This document shows, piece after piece, positions 8,200 to 16,749 of a DNA stretch of 44,632 bases. Source of the DNA: Nitrospira sp. (lineage in GTDB: Bacteria > Nitrospirota > Nitrospiria > Nitrospirales > Nitrospiraceae). Where the stretch lies: the NCBI GenBank assembly GCA_013140455.1, contig JABFSU010000103.1, positions 1-44,632 on the forward strand, in the 5' to 3' direction. Position 1 is the first letter of the stretch. Each line of letters opens with the position of its first letter. The position numbers and the translations under genes are program-made. Under the pieces are notes generated by a model. The model had not been told where the DNA came from and made no database searches. It worked only from the letters and a program-made list of their open reading frames with translations.

Positions 8200-8362
8200 G
8201 GATCCTCTCCTCGGGAAAATAGGGACACTGCTTTGTGTGAGTGTAGCAAGTGAGTTTGATGTCACGATTCAGAGAGCAACTATTACGCCGAATAGTATGC
8301 CGTACATTCCTGGCGCACTCTCGGTCATTTGTGACGCTTCGATATTGCACTGACTGTATTGA

Positions 8363-8382
8363 TTGTAGGTGCAGGCCTACAA
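8363..8382. promoter_or_regulatory. dyad TTGTAGG-N6-CCTACAA
   Basis: Perfect 7-bp arms around a 6-bp centre, centred about 135 bp upstream of the predicted sigma-54 start site. This is the usual distance for an enhancer-binding protein site. Inferred from position only. Confidence 0.45.
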
Positions 8383-8409
8383 CGATGTTCATCTGCCGTT
8401 TCTAGGAGC

Positions 8410-8425
8410 TGGGTGGATCTACCCA
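8410..8425. promoter_or_regulatory. dyad TGGGT-N6-ACCCA
   Basis: Perfect 5-bp arms around a 6-bp centre, about 90 bp upstream of the predicted sigma-54 start. It has the same geometry as the other three dyads in this control region. Confidence 0.4.
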
Positions 8426-8480
8426 TATAGAGAATGCATGTCTTGCTAAAACATAAGTGTTTCGAGCGTTTTGTGGCAAA

Positions 8481-8495
8481 TGGCACATGGTTTGC
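8481..8495 (+). promoter_or_regulatory. sigma-54 (RpoN) -24/-12 promoter
   Basis: TGGCAC at 8481-8486 and TTGC at 8492-8495 have exactly the spacing of the RpoN consensus TGGCACGN4TTGC. Only the G after TGGCAC is replaced, by A. The start site would be near 8507, leaving a leader of about 125-155 nt before the 44-heme cytochrome gene. Sigma-54 promoters need an upstream enhancer-binding ATPase, for which the dyads at 8363 and 8410 are candidate sites. Confidence 0.6.
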
Positions 8496-8508
8496 GTTGC
8501 TTTCAGAT

Positions 8509-8524
8509 TGGGATTGCATTCCCA
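8509..8524. promoter_or_regulatory. dyad TGGGA-N6-TCCCA
   Basis: Perfect 5-bp arms around TTGCAT, just downstream of the predicted sigma-54 start site. It shares the core with the dyad 55 bp further on, so it may be a second operator for the same regulator, or a leader hairpin. Confidence 0.5.
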
Positions 8525-8561
8525 TGATGGATTGTCTCAATAGTTTCATGTACGGCTTGCA

Positions 8562-8581
8562 ATTGGGATTATAGTCCCAAT
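8562..8581. promoter_or_regulatory. dyad ATTGGGA-N6-TCCCAAT
   Basis: Perfect 7-bp arms around a 6-bp centre, 50 bp upstream of the cytochrome start. The ATTGGGA/TCCCA core is shared with 8507-8524, which suggests a tandem operator read by one dimeric regulator. Confidence 0.5.
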
Positions 8582-8630
8582 ATAAAATAGGGCGCAAGCG
8601 AGAGGCTGGAATTGATCGCCATCTGAAGGA

Positions 8631-11600
8631 ATGAGCCTAAACAAAGTTAGGTTGTATCTTATGAACATGAGAGTAGCCCAAAAGCAGAGCGGCTGGATGG
8701 ATTTGAGGGGCATCGTCTGGCCGGTCGTGGCCGGACTGCTTGTCTTACTTTGTACGCTGCTTGGCCCAGAGACCGCGTCCGCACAGAGCGGCATCCGCAC
8801 CGACATAGAAATCGATCACGGCACGACGGGCTTCCCTCTTACCGGTGGACACGCGCAGGTGCAGTGTCAGCGATGCCACCTCCAGGGGATATTTAAAGGG
8901 ACGCCGACGCAATGTATGCAGTGTCACTCACCCGGCGGCCGAGTCGTCGCCACGTTCAAACCTTCAAACCATTTACCGACCAGCGTCAACTGTAACAGCT
9001 GCCACCGCACGACGAATTGGACGCCTGCATTTTTCACGCACAACGGAATACTTCCGGGGACCTGTTCGCGCTGTCATAACGGATCTGTCGCGCAAGGACA
9101 GCCGGCGGGGCACATGAATAGTAGCGGGGCTTCCTGCGATTCGTGCCATAAGAAGGGCGGAGGAACGTGGCGGTTGGTGACCAGCGGGTATGACCACAGC
9201 GCAGTGAAGCCTGGAACCTGCGCGACCTGTCATGGCGTCTTCGCGACGGGTGTTCCGGCAGGTCACAAAGGCGGGATGACTCCGGGGGCCTGCGACAGTT
9301 GTCACAGAACCACGGCTTGGCGGCCGACCACTTTCAACCATATAGGTGTGGCGCCAGGCACTTGTACAACCTGTCACGGAAAGACTTCCACAGGGATTCC
9401 GACAAATCACAAGGGCGGTCAGAATCCCTCTGCCGCTTGCGATAGCTGTCATAGAACCACAGCGTGGAAACCGGCGACGTTCAACCATACAGGGGTAACG
9501 CCGGGGACTTGTACGAGCTGTCACGGCAAAACCTCGACGGGGATTCCCACGAATCATAGGGGCGGCACGAATGCTACGGCGGCTTGCGACAGCTGCCACC
9601 GGACGGCGGCGTGGAAACCGGCGACTATGAGTCACGCGACCGTGGCCGCAACGCCCTGCGCCTCGTGCCACAACGGGTCGATGTCGACAGGTATCCCGGC
9701 GGGCCACAAAGGCGGGATGACTCCGGGGGCCTGTAACGCCTGTCACGTTACGACGGCATGGAAACCTGCATCATTCAGCCACGCGAATGTGACGCCAGGG
9801 ACCTGTACGAGCTGTCACGGCAAAACCTCGACGGGGATTCCGACAAGCCATAAGGGCGGCACGAACGCTACGGCGGCTTGCGACAGCTGCCACCGGACGA
9901 CAGCCTGGAAACCGGCGACTATGAGTCACGCGACCGTGGCTGCGACGCCCTGTGCCTCGTGCCACAACGGGTCGATGTCGACAGGCATCCCAGCGGGTCA
10001 CAAAGGCGGCGCGACACCGGGGGCCTGTAATGCCTGTCATACGACTGCAGCCTGGACGCCGGCGGCCTTCAATCATGCGAATGTGACACCGGGAACCTGT
10101 ACGAGTTGTCACGGCAAAACCTCGACGGGGATTCCGACAAGCCATAAGGGCGGCACGAACGCTACGGCGGCCTGCGACAGTTGCCACCGGACGACAGCCT
10201 GGAAACCGGCGACCATGAGTCACACGACTGTGGCCGCGACGCCCTGTGCCTCGTGTCACAATGGCTCGATCTCGACCGGGGTTCCGGCGGGCCACAAAGG
10301 TGGCGCGACACCGGGGGCCTGTAACGCCTGTCATAAAACGACCGCGTGGACACCCGCGACGTTCAATCACGCGAATGTGACGCCAGGGACCTGTACGAGC
10401 TGTCACGGAGTCAATGCGACCGGCATCCCAGCGAATCACAAGGGCGGGACCAACCGGGCCATTGCCTGTGACAGCTGTCATCGCACGACGGGCTGGCGGC
10501 CGGCCACGATGAACCACACCGTCGTGACGGCAACGCCTTGTGCGACCTGTCATAACGGGTCGATTTCAACGGGTATTCCTGCGGGGCACAAAGGCGGGCT
10601 GACGCCCGGAGCCTGCGGCAACTGTCATACGACAACGGCCTGGACGCCGGCGACGTTCAATCACGCGAATGTGACGCCGGGGACCTGTACGACCTGTCAT
10701 GGCAAAACCTCGACGGGGATTCCGACGAATCATAAGGGTGGGACGAATGCCGCAGCGGCCTGTGACAGCTGTCACCGCACGACGGGCTGGCGGCCGGCGA
10801 CGATGAATCACACGGTCGTCACGGCGACGCCTTGCGCGACCTGTCATAACGGGTCAATTTCAACAGGCATCCCCGCGGGCCATAAAGGTGGACTGACGCC
10901 GGGAGCCTGCAGCAACTGTCATAGAACAACGGCCTGGACGCCGGCGACGTTCAATCACGCGAATGTGACGCCGGGGACCTGTACGACCTGTCATGGCAAA
11001 ACCTCGACGGGGATTCCGACGAATCATAAGGGTGGGACGAATGCCGCAGCGGCCTGTGACAGCTGTCACCGCACGACGGGCTGGCGGCCGGCGACGATGA
11101 ATCACACGGTCGTCACGGCGACGCCTTGCGCGACCTGTCATAACGGGTCAATTTCAACAGGCATCCCCGCGGGCCATAAAGGTGGACTGACGCCGGGAGC
11201 CTGCAGCAACTGTCATAGAACAACGGCCTGGACGCCGGCGACGTTCAATCACGCGAATGTGACGCCGGGAACCTGTATGACCTGTCACGGCAAAACCTCA
11301 ACAGGGATTCCGACGAATCACAAAGGCGGGACGAATGCCGCGGCAGCCTGTGACAGCTGTCACCGCACGACGGCCTGGATCCCGGCGACGATGAACCACA
11401 CCGTCGTGACGGCAACGCCCTGCGCTAATTGTCACAATAATACGATCGTACGGGGCATTCCGGCAGGGCATAAAGGCGGGCTGACACCTGGGGCGTGTAA
11501 CGCTTGTCACAACACCACGGCCTGGATTCCAGCATCCTTCAACCATAGCAATGTGACGCCGGGGACCTGTAATACTTGTCACAATGGAAGCACGGCGACC

Positions 11601-12134
11601 GGCCTGCCAGGGAACCACAAGGGCGGCCCAAATACCGGAGCTTCCTGCGACAGCTGCCACCGAACGACGGGGTGGAAGCCGGCCACAATGAATCACTCGG
11701 TGGTGGTGGCGACGCCCTGTGCAAATTGCCATAACGGTTCATTAGCCACAGGGAAATCTGGGGCTCATTTTGTCACAACACAGGCGTGTAATAAATGTCA
11801 TGGAAACACGACGGCGTGGACGCCGGTGATGACGTTCACGCATACGACGCCTTACTACAAAGCACATCGAGCTGGAGTGTTATGTAGTGCTTGTCACACA
11901 AATAATAACGAAGTCATTGCCTGGAAATTTGCGGCCTATAAGCCTGACTGCGCGGGTTGCCATGCGGGTGATTTCAAACAAGGTCCGCATAAGAAGGTTG
12001 AATCGCCCCTTATTTACTACAACGTGGTGGAGCTCAAAGATTGTTCTGGCAGTTGCCACATCTACACCAACTCGACGTTCACGACGATTTCCAAGAGCCG
12101 CACCGGTCAACACAGACCCACCGGCAGTTTCTAA
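8631..12134 (+). CDS. giant multiheme cytochrome c (43 CxxCH plus one CxxxCH)
   Basis: The protein has 1167 residues from ATG 8631 (AAGGA lies immediately before it); ATG 8661 or 8667 are alternative starts. A signal peptide ends near residue 52 (ETASAQ). I count 43 CxxCH motifs and a final CxxxCH (CSGSCH, 12042-12059), about one heme per 26 residues. Between the motifs recur xNH and (N/G)HKGG segments that supply roughly one extra His per heme, as needed for bis-His ligation. The centre consists of seven 98-residue units, each with four hemes, rich in Thr, Gly and Ser. It has no lipobox and no membrane segment after the signal, so it is exported, probably to the cell surface or the periplasm. 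A role in long-range electron transfer or a cytochrome filament is inferred from heme density and from the porin gene next to it. Confidence 0.95.
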   Translation: MSLNKVRLYLMNMRVAQKQSGWMDLRGIVWPVVAGLLVLLCTLLGPETASAQSGIRTDIEIDHGTTGFPLTGGHAQVQCQRCHLQGIFKGTPTQCMQCHSPGGRVVATFKPSNHLPTSVNCNSCHRTTNWTPAFFTHNGILPGTCSRCHNGSVAQGQPAGHMNSSGASCDSCHKKGGGTWRLVTSGYDHSAVKPGTCATCHGVFATGVPAGHKGGMTPGACDSCHRTTAWRPTTFNHIGVAPGTCTTCHGKTSTGIPTNHKGGQNPSAACDSCHRTTAWKPATFNHTGVTPGTCTSCHGKTSTGIPTNHRGGTNATAACDSCHRTAAWKPATMSHATVAATPCASCHNGSMSTGIPAGHKGGMTPGACNACHVTTAWKPASFSHANVTPGTCTSCHGKTSTGIPTSHKGGTNATAACDSCHRTTAWKPATMSHATVAATPCASCHNGSMSTGIPAGHKGGATPGACNACHTTAAWTPAAFNHANVTPGTCTSCHGKTSTGIPTSHKGGTNATAACDSCHRTTAWKPATMSHTTVAATPCASCHNGSISTGVPAGHKGGATPGACNACHKTTAWTPATFNHANVTPGTCTSCHGVNATGIPANHKGGTNRAIACDSCHRTTGWRPATMNHTVVTATPCATCHNGSISTGIPAGHKGGLTPGACGNCHTTTAWTPATFNHANVTPGTCTTCHGKTSTGIPTNHKGGTNAAAACDSCHRTTGWRPATMNHTVVTATPCATCHNGSISTGIPAGHKGGLTPGACSNCHRTTAWTPATFNHANVTPGTCTTCHGKTSTGIPTNHKGGTNAAAACDSCHRTTGWRPATMNHTVVTATPCATCHNGSISTGIPAGHKGGLTPGACSNCHRTTAWTPATFNHANVTPGTCMTCHGKTSTGIPTNHKGGTNAAAACDSCHRTTAWIPATMNHTVVTATPCANCHNNTIVRGIPAGHKGGLTPGACNACHNTTAWIPASFNHSNVTPGTCNTCHNGSTATGLPGNHKGGPNTGASCDSCHRTTGWKPATMNHSVVVATPCANCHNGSLATGKSGAHFVTTQACNKCHGNTTAWTPVMTFTHTTPYYKAHRAGVLCSACHTNNNEVIAWKFAAYKPDCAGCHAGDFKQGPHKKVESPLIYYNVVELKDCSGSCHIYTNSTFTTISKSRTGQHRPTGSF
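9732..11789 (+). repeat. seven tandem 294-bp coding repeats
   Basis: Equivalent heme Cys codons fall at 9732, 10026, 10320, 10614, 10908, 11202 and 11496, an exact 294-bp period; the last unit is 291 bp. Bases 10632-10975 are identical to 10926-11269 (344 bp), which indicates very recent duplication. Each unit encodes 98 residues and four hemes. Copy number could vary between strains or be miscounted in short-read assemblies. Confidence 0.95.
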
Positions 12135-12140
12135 TTCACC

Positions 12141-12174
12141 GGAAGCGCTGAGTCCGTTCGGACTCGGCGCTTCC
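12141..12174 (+). terminator. intrinsic terminator or attenuator between cytochrome and porin genes
   Basis: A 15-bp stem with one T-G pair (12141-12155 with 12160-12174) closes a GTTC loop and is followed by TTGCTTGATTCT. It begins 6 nt after the cytochrome stop. Because the U-tract is short, it may reduce rather than stop transcription into the porin-ccm genes. Confidence 0.75.
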
Positions 12175-12205
12175 TTGCTTGATTCTCCAAAACTTGAGGG
12201 AGCGG

Positions 12206-14512
12206 GTGTTGAGGGAACGCTACAGAGGCAGGTTGCGCCATGCGATGGGGAGCGTCCTTATGGGGGGACTACTCTTTCTCGTGGCTCTCACGGAGCCGGG
12301 CTCTGCATCTGCCCAGGTCCTTGATCGCATCGAGATCGTCGAGACGCCTGGTGTGGCCGAGATTCATATCGTCTTTAACGCCAGAGCGTTGTACCTGAGG
12401 CATACGCCGTCTGAAAAAGGTGATCTCATCAGGATCTTCTTAGACTTTCCCGACCTGGACCGATCCCGTCGTTTTGCGCGCGAGCTCGCGGCATCTCCTC
12501 CGAGCGATCTCGTGCCAAAATTTCAAGTGACCTTTCCTGACCAAGCCACCAATGGACTCTCGATCAAGTTCGAACGGCCGGTCCGATTTCGAGTGAGCCA
12601 GCGGGATATTCGGAGCAGCAGCCGCATCGTGATTGCCGTGAAGTTGGATAAGCCCGGTATCTCCGTGGTTCCCCCTGCGGAAGTGAAAGGACCTGCTGTC
12701 CCGAAGCCGCCTGTGGCGAAGGGCACCGGCCAATCTTTTGACGTCCCGCCGTTCACGCCTGGAATGGATATCGAACGATATGCGTCGGATCTCATGGATC
12801 TCGGACGCGCAGCACTGACGGCTGAGGAGAGTGAAAAAGCGGTCTTGATCTTCAACGCGGCACTCAATCTGCCTCCGAACAAGCAGTCCCGTGAGGCGCA
12901 AGAGATGATCGGGGTGGCCAGAGAAGGTACCGGCGACATCGACAAGGCCAAGGCTGAATATGAGCATTATCTCAAAATATATCCTGATGGGGATGGTGCC
13001 GTTCGCGTGCGGCAGCATTTGGCCAAGGTCGCGGACTTGAAGATCGCCATTGCTCAGGGAAAGGTGAAAAAGCCGGCGAAGAAAATCGATGAGATGAAGG
13101 TCTATGGCAGTGTGTATGAATACTATTACGGCGGCTACTCTCAGACACAAATTACCGACAAAGTTTCGAATGCGACGACGAAATTCAACAACCAGGATCA
13201 GTCGCTGCTGCAATCGGCTTTCGACATCACCGGGCGATATCGGAAGGACGAATACGATACGAAACTGGTGGTGCGAGGTACGCAGACCTACGATCTTTTG
13301 GCGGATACGGAGATCAGGCGAAATGTCAGCCGTCTTCGGGCGCTGTACCTGGAGCATTCAAGTCAGGATTCCTATTTCGTCCGTGTCGGGCGTCAGCCTG
13401 GAAATACTGGAGGGGTGCTGGACTTCAGGTTTGATGGGGTGTGGTTCCGGTACACGGCTGTTCCGCAGTTCCTAAACGTGAATCTCCTCGCGGGGCAGCC
13501 CAGGCAATTTAGCTTGGCCTCGAACTACGTCCCTGATGATCCCAGGAACTTCCGGGCCGATCTCAAGCGATATTTCTATGGAGTCAACGTCGACATCGGC
13601 CCTGTCGCTAAGGCCTGGAGTGGGAACGCCTACTACATTAATCAAATGGTGAACGGCGTCGTCGACCGTCGAGCGGTAGGGACTGAGCTACGGTATGCCG
13701 AAAACGGAAAAAACGCCTTTGGACTGGTCGATTACGATATCTCGTACAATGTTCTTAATGTGGCGATGCTCAATGGAACGTGGGTCACCGAGGGGACGAC
13801 GTTCACGCTCTTGGCCGATCATCGGCGCACGCCCTATTTACAGACCACGAACGCACTCTTCGGGACTCCCAATGCTCAACTTGAAAATATAAATCCCACC
13901 AATGCTGATCTCTTACGTGAGCAAGCCAAGGCGGTCACCGCGACCAGTAATTTATTCCTGGTCGGTGTTCTCCAAGCCGTGAGTAAAGATTGGCAAATCG
14001 GGGGAGATGTTCGGTTGAACCGGATTTCAGGCACGGGACAGACCAACTGCTTGGTCATTCTTCCAGGAACGAGTACGCTGTTTCTTAACCCCAACGCGAC
14101 GAGCGATGCCGCTTGTTCCTTGCAAGCGCAGCCTGGTACTGGCAATATCTATACATATACGGCGCAAGCGATCGGGGCGAACTTCCCGTTCGAGAACACG
14201 ACGTTCGTCGCGAATGCCAGTTATATTACGAGTCCTGCCTATAACGGGGAGTCTCTTTCACTCAATACGCTGGCACGCTTGACTCCACAGTTGCAATTCG
14301 ACACGTTCGTGCTCTTGTACCACCAAAAGGACAATCTCAACGTCGATTTGTACCGGGTGACACCGACCATTCGACTCGATTATCGGTTTTTCAATAGCTG
14401 GACACTTGAGGGATCGGGCGGAGTCGAGAAAACGTTGACCAACAGTCCGTCGCAAAAAGACTCCACGATGCGGCAATTCTTTTTCCTTGGCCTGCGCTGG
14501 GATTTTTCGTAG
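12206..14512 (+). CDS. exported TPR / outer-membrane beta-barrel protein
   Basis: The start is placed at GTG 12206 (768 aa); TTG 12209 is equally possible. AGGGAG at 12197-12202 precedes both, and the longer frame starts in the terminator tail. The signal peptide has a basic n-region (RERYRGRLRH) and ends SASAQ. Residues about 35-145 resemble an AMIN-like beta domain, 195-280 hold TPR-type helices (two repeats, LMDLGRAALTAEESEKAVLIF and AKAEYEHYLKIYPDGDGA), and about 297 to the end are aromatic, alternating beta strands ending FFLGLRWDFS, as in porin barrels. It sits between the giant cytochrome and ccmA. It is a candidate outer-membrane pore of a porin-cytochrome conduit, or a cytochrome export partner; both roles are inferred. 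Confidence 0.8.
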   Translation: MLRERYRGRLRHAMGSVLMGGLLFLVALTEPGSASAQVLDRIEIVETPGVAEIHIVFNARALYLRHTPSEKGDLIRIFLDFPDLDRSRRFARELAASPPSDLVPKFQVTFPDQATNGLSIKFERPVRFRVSQRDIRSSSRIVIAVKLDKPGISVVPPAEVKGPAVPKPPVAKGTGQSFDVPPFTPGMDIERYASDLMDLGRAALTAEESEKAVLIFNAALNLPPNKQSREAQEMIGVAREGTGDIDKAKAEYEHYLKIYPDGDGAVRVRQHLAKVADLKIAIAQGKVKKPAKKIDEMKVYGSVYEYYYGGYSQTQITDKVSNATTKFNNQDQSLLQSAFDITGRYRKDEYDTKLVVRGTQTYDLLADTEIRRNVSRLRALYLEHSSQDSYFVRVGRQPGNTGGVLDFRFDGVWFRYTAVPQFLNVNLLAGQPRQFSLASNYVPDDPRNFRADLKRYFYGVNVDIGPVAKAWSGNAYYINQMVNGVVDRRAVGTELRYAENGKNAFGLVDYDISYNVLNVAMLNGTWVTEGTTFTLLADHRRTPYLQTTNALFGTPNAQLENINPTNADLLREQAKAVTATSNLFLVGVLQAVSKDWQIGGDVRLNRISGTGQTNCLVILPGTSTLFLNPNATSDAACSLQAQPGTGNIYTYTAQAIGANFPFENTTFVANASYITSPAYNGESLSLNTLARLTPQLQFDTFVLLYHQKDNLNVDLYRVTPTIRLDYRFFNSWTLEGSGGVEKTLTNSPSQKDSTMRQFFFLGLRWDFS

Positions 14513-14514
14513 CC

Positions 14515-15135
14515 ATGCTGGATATTCATGACCTCAGTTGTCATCGTGGAGACCGGAAGCTCTTCGGGCAGGTCAGTGTCTCGGTGCCGGTCGGGCGACT
14601 GCTGTCGATCGAAGGATCGAATGGATCCGGGAAAACGACGCTGCTGAGGGCGATCTGCGGTCTGACGCCTCCTGATCAGGGCACGATCCGCTGGCATGGG
14701 CGATCAATCACAGAGCAGCGGGAGACATTCACCTCCGGTTTAATCTACATTGGTCATCGCATAGGGCTGAAAGATGACCTTACTCCAATGGAGAATATTC
14801 AAGCGGCCATGCAGATGAGCGGCCATCCGGTGACCACCGCGCTGGCGCGTGCCGCCCTTGAGGCGATCGGCGTCGAGCCAGTCTGTTACCGGCTGCCGAC
14901 CAGAGTGCTTTCTGAAGGCCAGCAGCGGCGAGTGGCACTGGCCCGTCTCTGGTGTAGCGATCAGCCGCTTTGGGTGCTGGATGAGCCATTCACGGCACTT
15001 GATGCGCGATCCTCTCAACTGCTTCGGGAGCGATTGCAGCGGCAGGTCGAACGGGGAGGCATTGTAGTGGCGGCGACGCATCAAGCTATAGGTCTCGATC
15101 CATCAACTGTTCAGCAGCTCAGGCTCGGCGAATGA
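14515..15135 (+). CDS. ccmA: cytochrome c biogenesis ABC transporter ATP-binding protein CcmA
   Basis: The 206-aa ATPase has Walker A GSNGSGKTT (about residues 35-43), a signature LSEGQQRRVALARL (about 132-145), and Walker B LWVLDEPFTALD (about 156-167). CcmA drives the CcmABCD complex that releases heme-loaded CcmE. Length and motifs match the family. ATG 14515 lies 2 nt after the porin stop, so the whole ccm set is probably transcribed with the porin gene. The stop overlaps the ccmB start. Confidence 0.95.
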   Translation: MLDIHDLSCHRGDRKLFGQVSVSVPVGRLLSIEGSNGSGKTTLLRAICGLTPPDQGTIRWHGRSITEQRETFTSGLIYIGHRIGLKDDLTPMENIQAAMQMSGHPVTTALARAALEAIGVEPVCYRLPTRVLSEGQQRRVALARLWCSDQPLWVLDEPFTALDARSSQLLRERLQRQVERGGIVVAATHQAIGLDPSTVQQLRLGE

Positions 15136-15815
15136 TGCAGGGGGGCTTGGCGGGCGCGGTTTTCGGTCTTATCCAGCGCGATCTTCTGCTCACCTGGCGC
15201 CGCCGCGCTGATATCGCCACGACGCTGCTGTTCTTCGTGATTGTGGCCACCCTGTTCCCGTTGGGTGTCGGACCCGAGCCAGCCGTGTTGCGGACGATTG
15301 CGCCGGGAGTGTTGTGGATTGCGGCGCTGCTCTCCTGTTTCCTGTCGCTTGGCCGGTTGTTCGCGACCGATTATCAGGACGGTACATTGGAACAGATGCT
15401 GCTGACGCCTCATCCGTTGGCGGCGCTCGTGTTGGGGAAAATCGCAGCCCATTGGCTGGTGTCGGGATTGCCGGTGGTCGTGTTGTCGCCGTTGATCGGC
15501 CTCCAATTCGGCTTGAGCGGCGGCGCCATCGCGATCTTGACCTTCTCCCTCTTGCTCGGCACTCCCACCTTGAGCCTGGTGGGTTCGATCGGCGCGGCAC
15601 TCACGTTAGGTATTCGGGGAGGTAATCTGTTGAGCGCGTTGCTGGTGCTTCCCCTCTTCATCCCTGTGCTGATTTTCGGAGCGGGGGCTGTGGCAAGCAG
15701 CGAGTCCGGTATGGGAGCAGAGGGGCATCTTTCGCTGCTTGGCGCCTGTGTGGTCCTGGCCATTCCGTTTGCCCCTTGGGCGACCGCAGCCGCCTTACGC
15801 ATTGCGGTCGAATAG
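15132..15815 (+). CDS. ccmB: heme exporter membrane protein CcmB
   Basis: The 227-aa integral membrane protein has six hydrophobic segments, including an ATTLLFFVIVATLFPLGVG-like first span and the conserved FATDYQDGTLEQMLLTPHPL loop typical of CcmB. It is the membrane partner of CcmA. The start overlaps the ccmA stop (ATGA), showing translational coupling. Confidence 0.95.
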   Translation: MMQGGLAGAVFGLIQRDLLLTWRRRADIATTLLFFVIVATLFPLGVGPEPAVLRTIAPGVLWIAALLSCFLSLGRLFATDYQDGTLEQMLLTPHPLAALVLGKIAAHWLVSGLPVVVLSPLIGLQFGLSGGAIAILTFSLLLGTPTLSLVGSIGAALTLGIRGGNLLSALLVLPLFIPVLIFGAGAVASSESGMGAEGHLSLLGACVVLAIPFAPWATAAALRIAVE

Positions 15816-15826
15816 GATCGGAGAGC

Positions 15827-16570
15827 ATGAAGACAGATCGTATGAACTGGTTCCAATGGTCCTCGCCGCAGGCGTTCTATCCGCTCGCCGGTAAGCTGAT
15901 TCCCTGGTTTGCCTGTGTGTCAATGGTCTGCCTGGCCGCAGGGCTCTATATGGGGTTTTTGGTTGCCCCGACCGATTTCCAGCAAGGCGACTCGTATCGC
16001 ATTATTTTTGTCCATGTGCCGGCGGCGTGGATGTCCATGTTTCTCTACGTCGTCATGGCCGGATGGGCGGCGGTGGGGCTGGGTTTGAAGGCGCGGCCGT
16101 CCTTTATGATGGCTCAGGCTATCGCGCCGACCGGGGCGCTGTTCACATTTCTCGCCCTTTTTACCGGAGCGTTCTGGGGGAAGCCGACGTGGGGAGCCTG
16201 GTGGGTCTGGGACGCCCGCCTCACTTCTGAGCTGATTTTGCTGTTCCAGTATGCCGGCGTCATGCTGCTCCATGCCTCGATCGACGATCTCCGTCGTGCC
16301 GACCGCGCGAGTGCCGTGCTGGCGTTGGTCGGTGTCGTCAATGTGCCGATTATTTATTTTTCCGTGCGCTGGTGGAACACCCTGCACCAGGGTGCCTCGA
16401 TCAGCGTGACCGCCGCGCCCAAGATGGCGGCGACGATGCTGGCGGCGATGGGTATCATGGCGCTGGGCTTTTGGATGTATAGCGCCGCGGTCACGCTGCT
16501 GCGTGTCCGGTGTATCATCCTTGAACGTGAACGGCACGCTTCCTGGGTGCAGATAGAGAGGGTCTCCTGA
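15827..16570 (+). CDS. ccmC: heme lyase/handling protein CcmC
   Basis: The true start is ATG 15827 (GGAGAG just upstream), giving 247 aa; an ATG in the same frame at 15776 lies inside ccmB and is rejected. Six membrane segments surround the WWD motif ([14 protein letters not shown], about residues 122-135) that binds heme on the periplasmic side. Conserved His residues are visible in [10 protein letters not shown] and MLLHASI. CcmC loads heme onto CcmE. Its TGA overlaps the ccmD start. Confidence 0.95.
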   Translation: MKTDRMNWFQWSSPQAFYPLAGKLIPWFACVSMVCLAAGLYMGFLVAPTDFQQGDSYRIIFVHVPAAWMSMFLYVVMAGWAAVGLGLKARPSFMMAQAIAPTGALFTFLALFTGAFWGKPTWGAWWVWDARLTSELILLFQYAGVMLLHASIDDLRRADRASAVLALVGVVNVPIIYFSVRWWNTLHQGASISVTAAPKMAATMLAAMGIMALGFWMYSAAVTLLRVRCIILERERHASWVQIERVS

Positions 16571-16749
16571 TGCAGTGGAACAGCCTCAACGAGTTTCTTG
16601 CGATGGGCGGGTACGGGGTCTATGTCTGGCCGTCATTCGGGGTGACGGCGCTCTGCATGATCTGGGAAGTTCTAATCCTCCGTCGGCGGCATGCGGCGGC
16701 TCGCACCGCACTGAATCAATCGGTTGCCTCCGCGGGAGTGGCATTATGA
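16570..16749 (+). CDS. ccmD: small membrane protein CcmD
   Basis: A 59-aa frame begins at ATG 16570, overlapping the ccmC stop by one base, and ends at TGA 16747-16749 overlapping the ccmE start. It has one membrane helix ([19 protein letters not shown]) followed by a basic stretch (RRRHAAAR), and the GGYGVYVW lead-in seen in CcmD proteins. CcmD stabilises the CcmABC-CcmE complex. The call rests on position, length and topology. Confidence 0.92.
   Translation: MQWNSLNEFLAMGGYGVYVWPSFGVTALCMIWEVLILRRRHAAARTALNQSVASAGVAL

Larger units (their letters stand above)
8200..8630. promoter_or_regulatory. divergent control region between the two cytochrome arms
   Basis: No gene is seen in these 431 bp. 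They separate the minus-strand b-cytochrome/27-heme operon from the plus-strand 44-heme/porin genes. The region holds a sigma-54 promoter match and four dyads with 6-bp centres, described separately. It is visibly more AT-rich than the flanking coding DNA. Confidence 0.7.

Noticed and set aside
8973-11732. Long open frames on the minus strand inside the 44-heme gene (up to 260 codons)
   Set aside because: They are antisense shadows: they follow the 294-bp repeat, consist of Arg/Gly/Thr-rich low-complexity sequence, and have no ribosome binding sites.
9732-11789. CRISPR-like or satellite repeat array
   Set aside because: The 294-bp period is in frame and each unit encodes four heme motifs; there are no short repeats separated by unique spacers.
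15776-15826. Upstream ATG start for ccmC
   Set aside because: It lies inside ccmB in another frame. ATG 15827 has a Shine-Dalgarno and matches the usual CcmC N-terminus.
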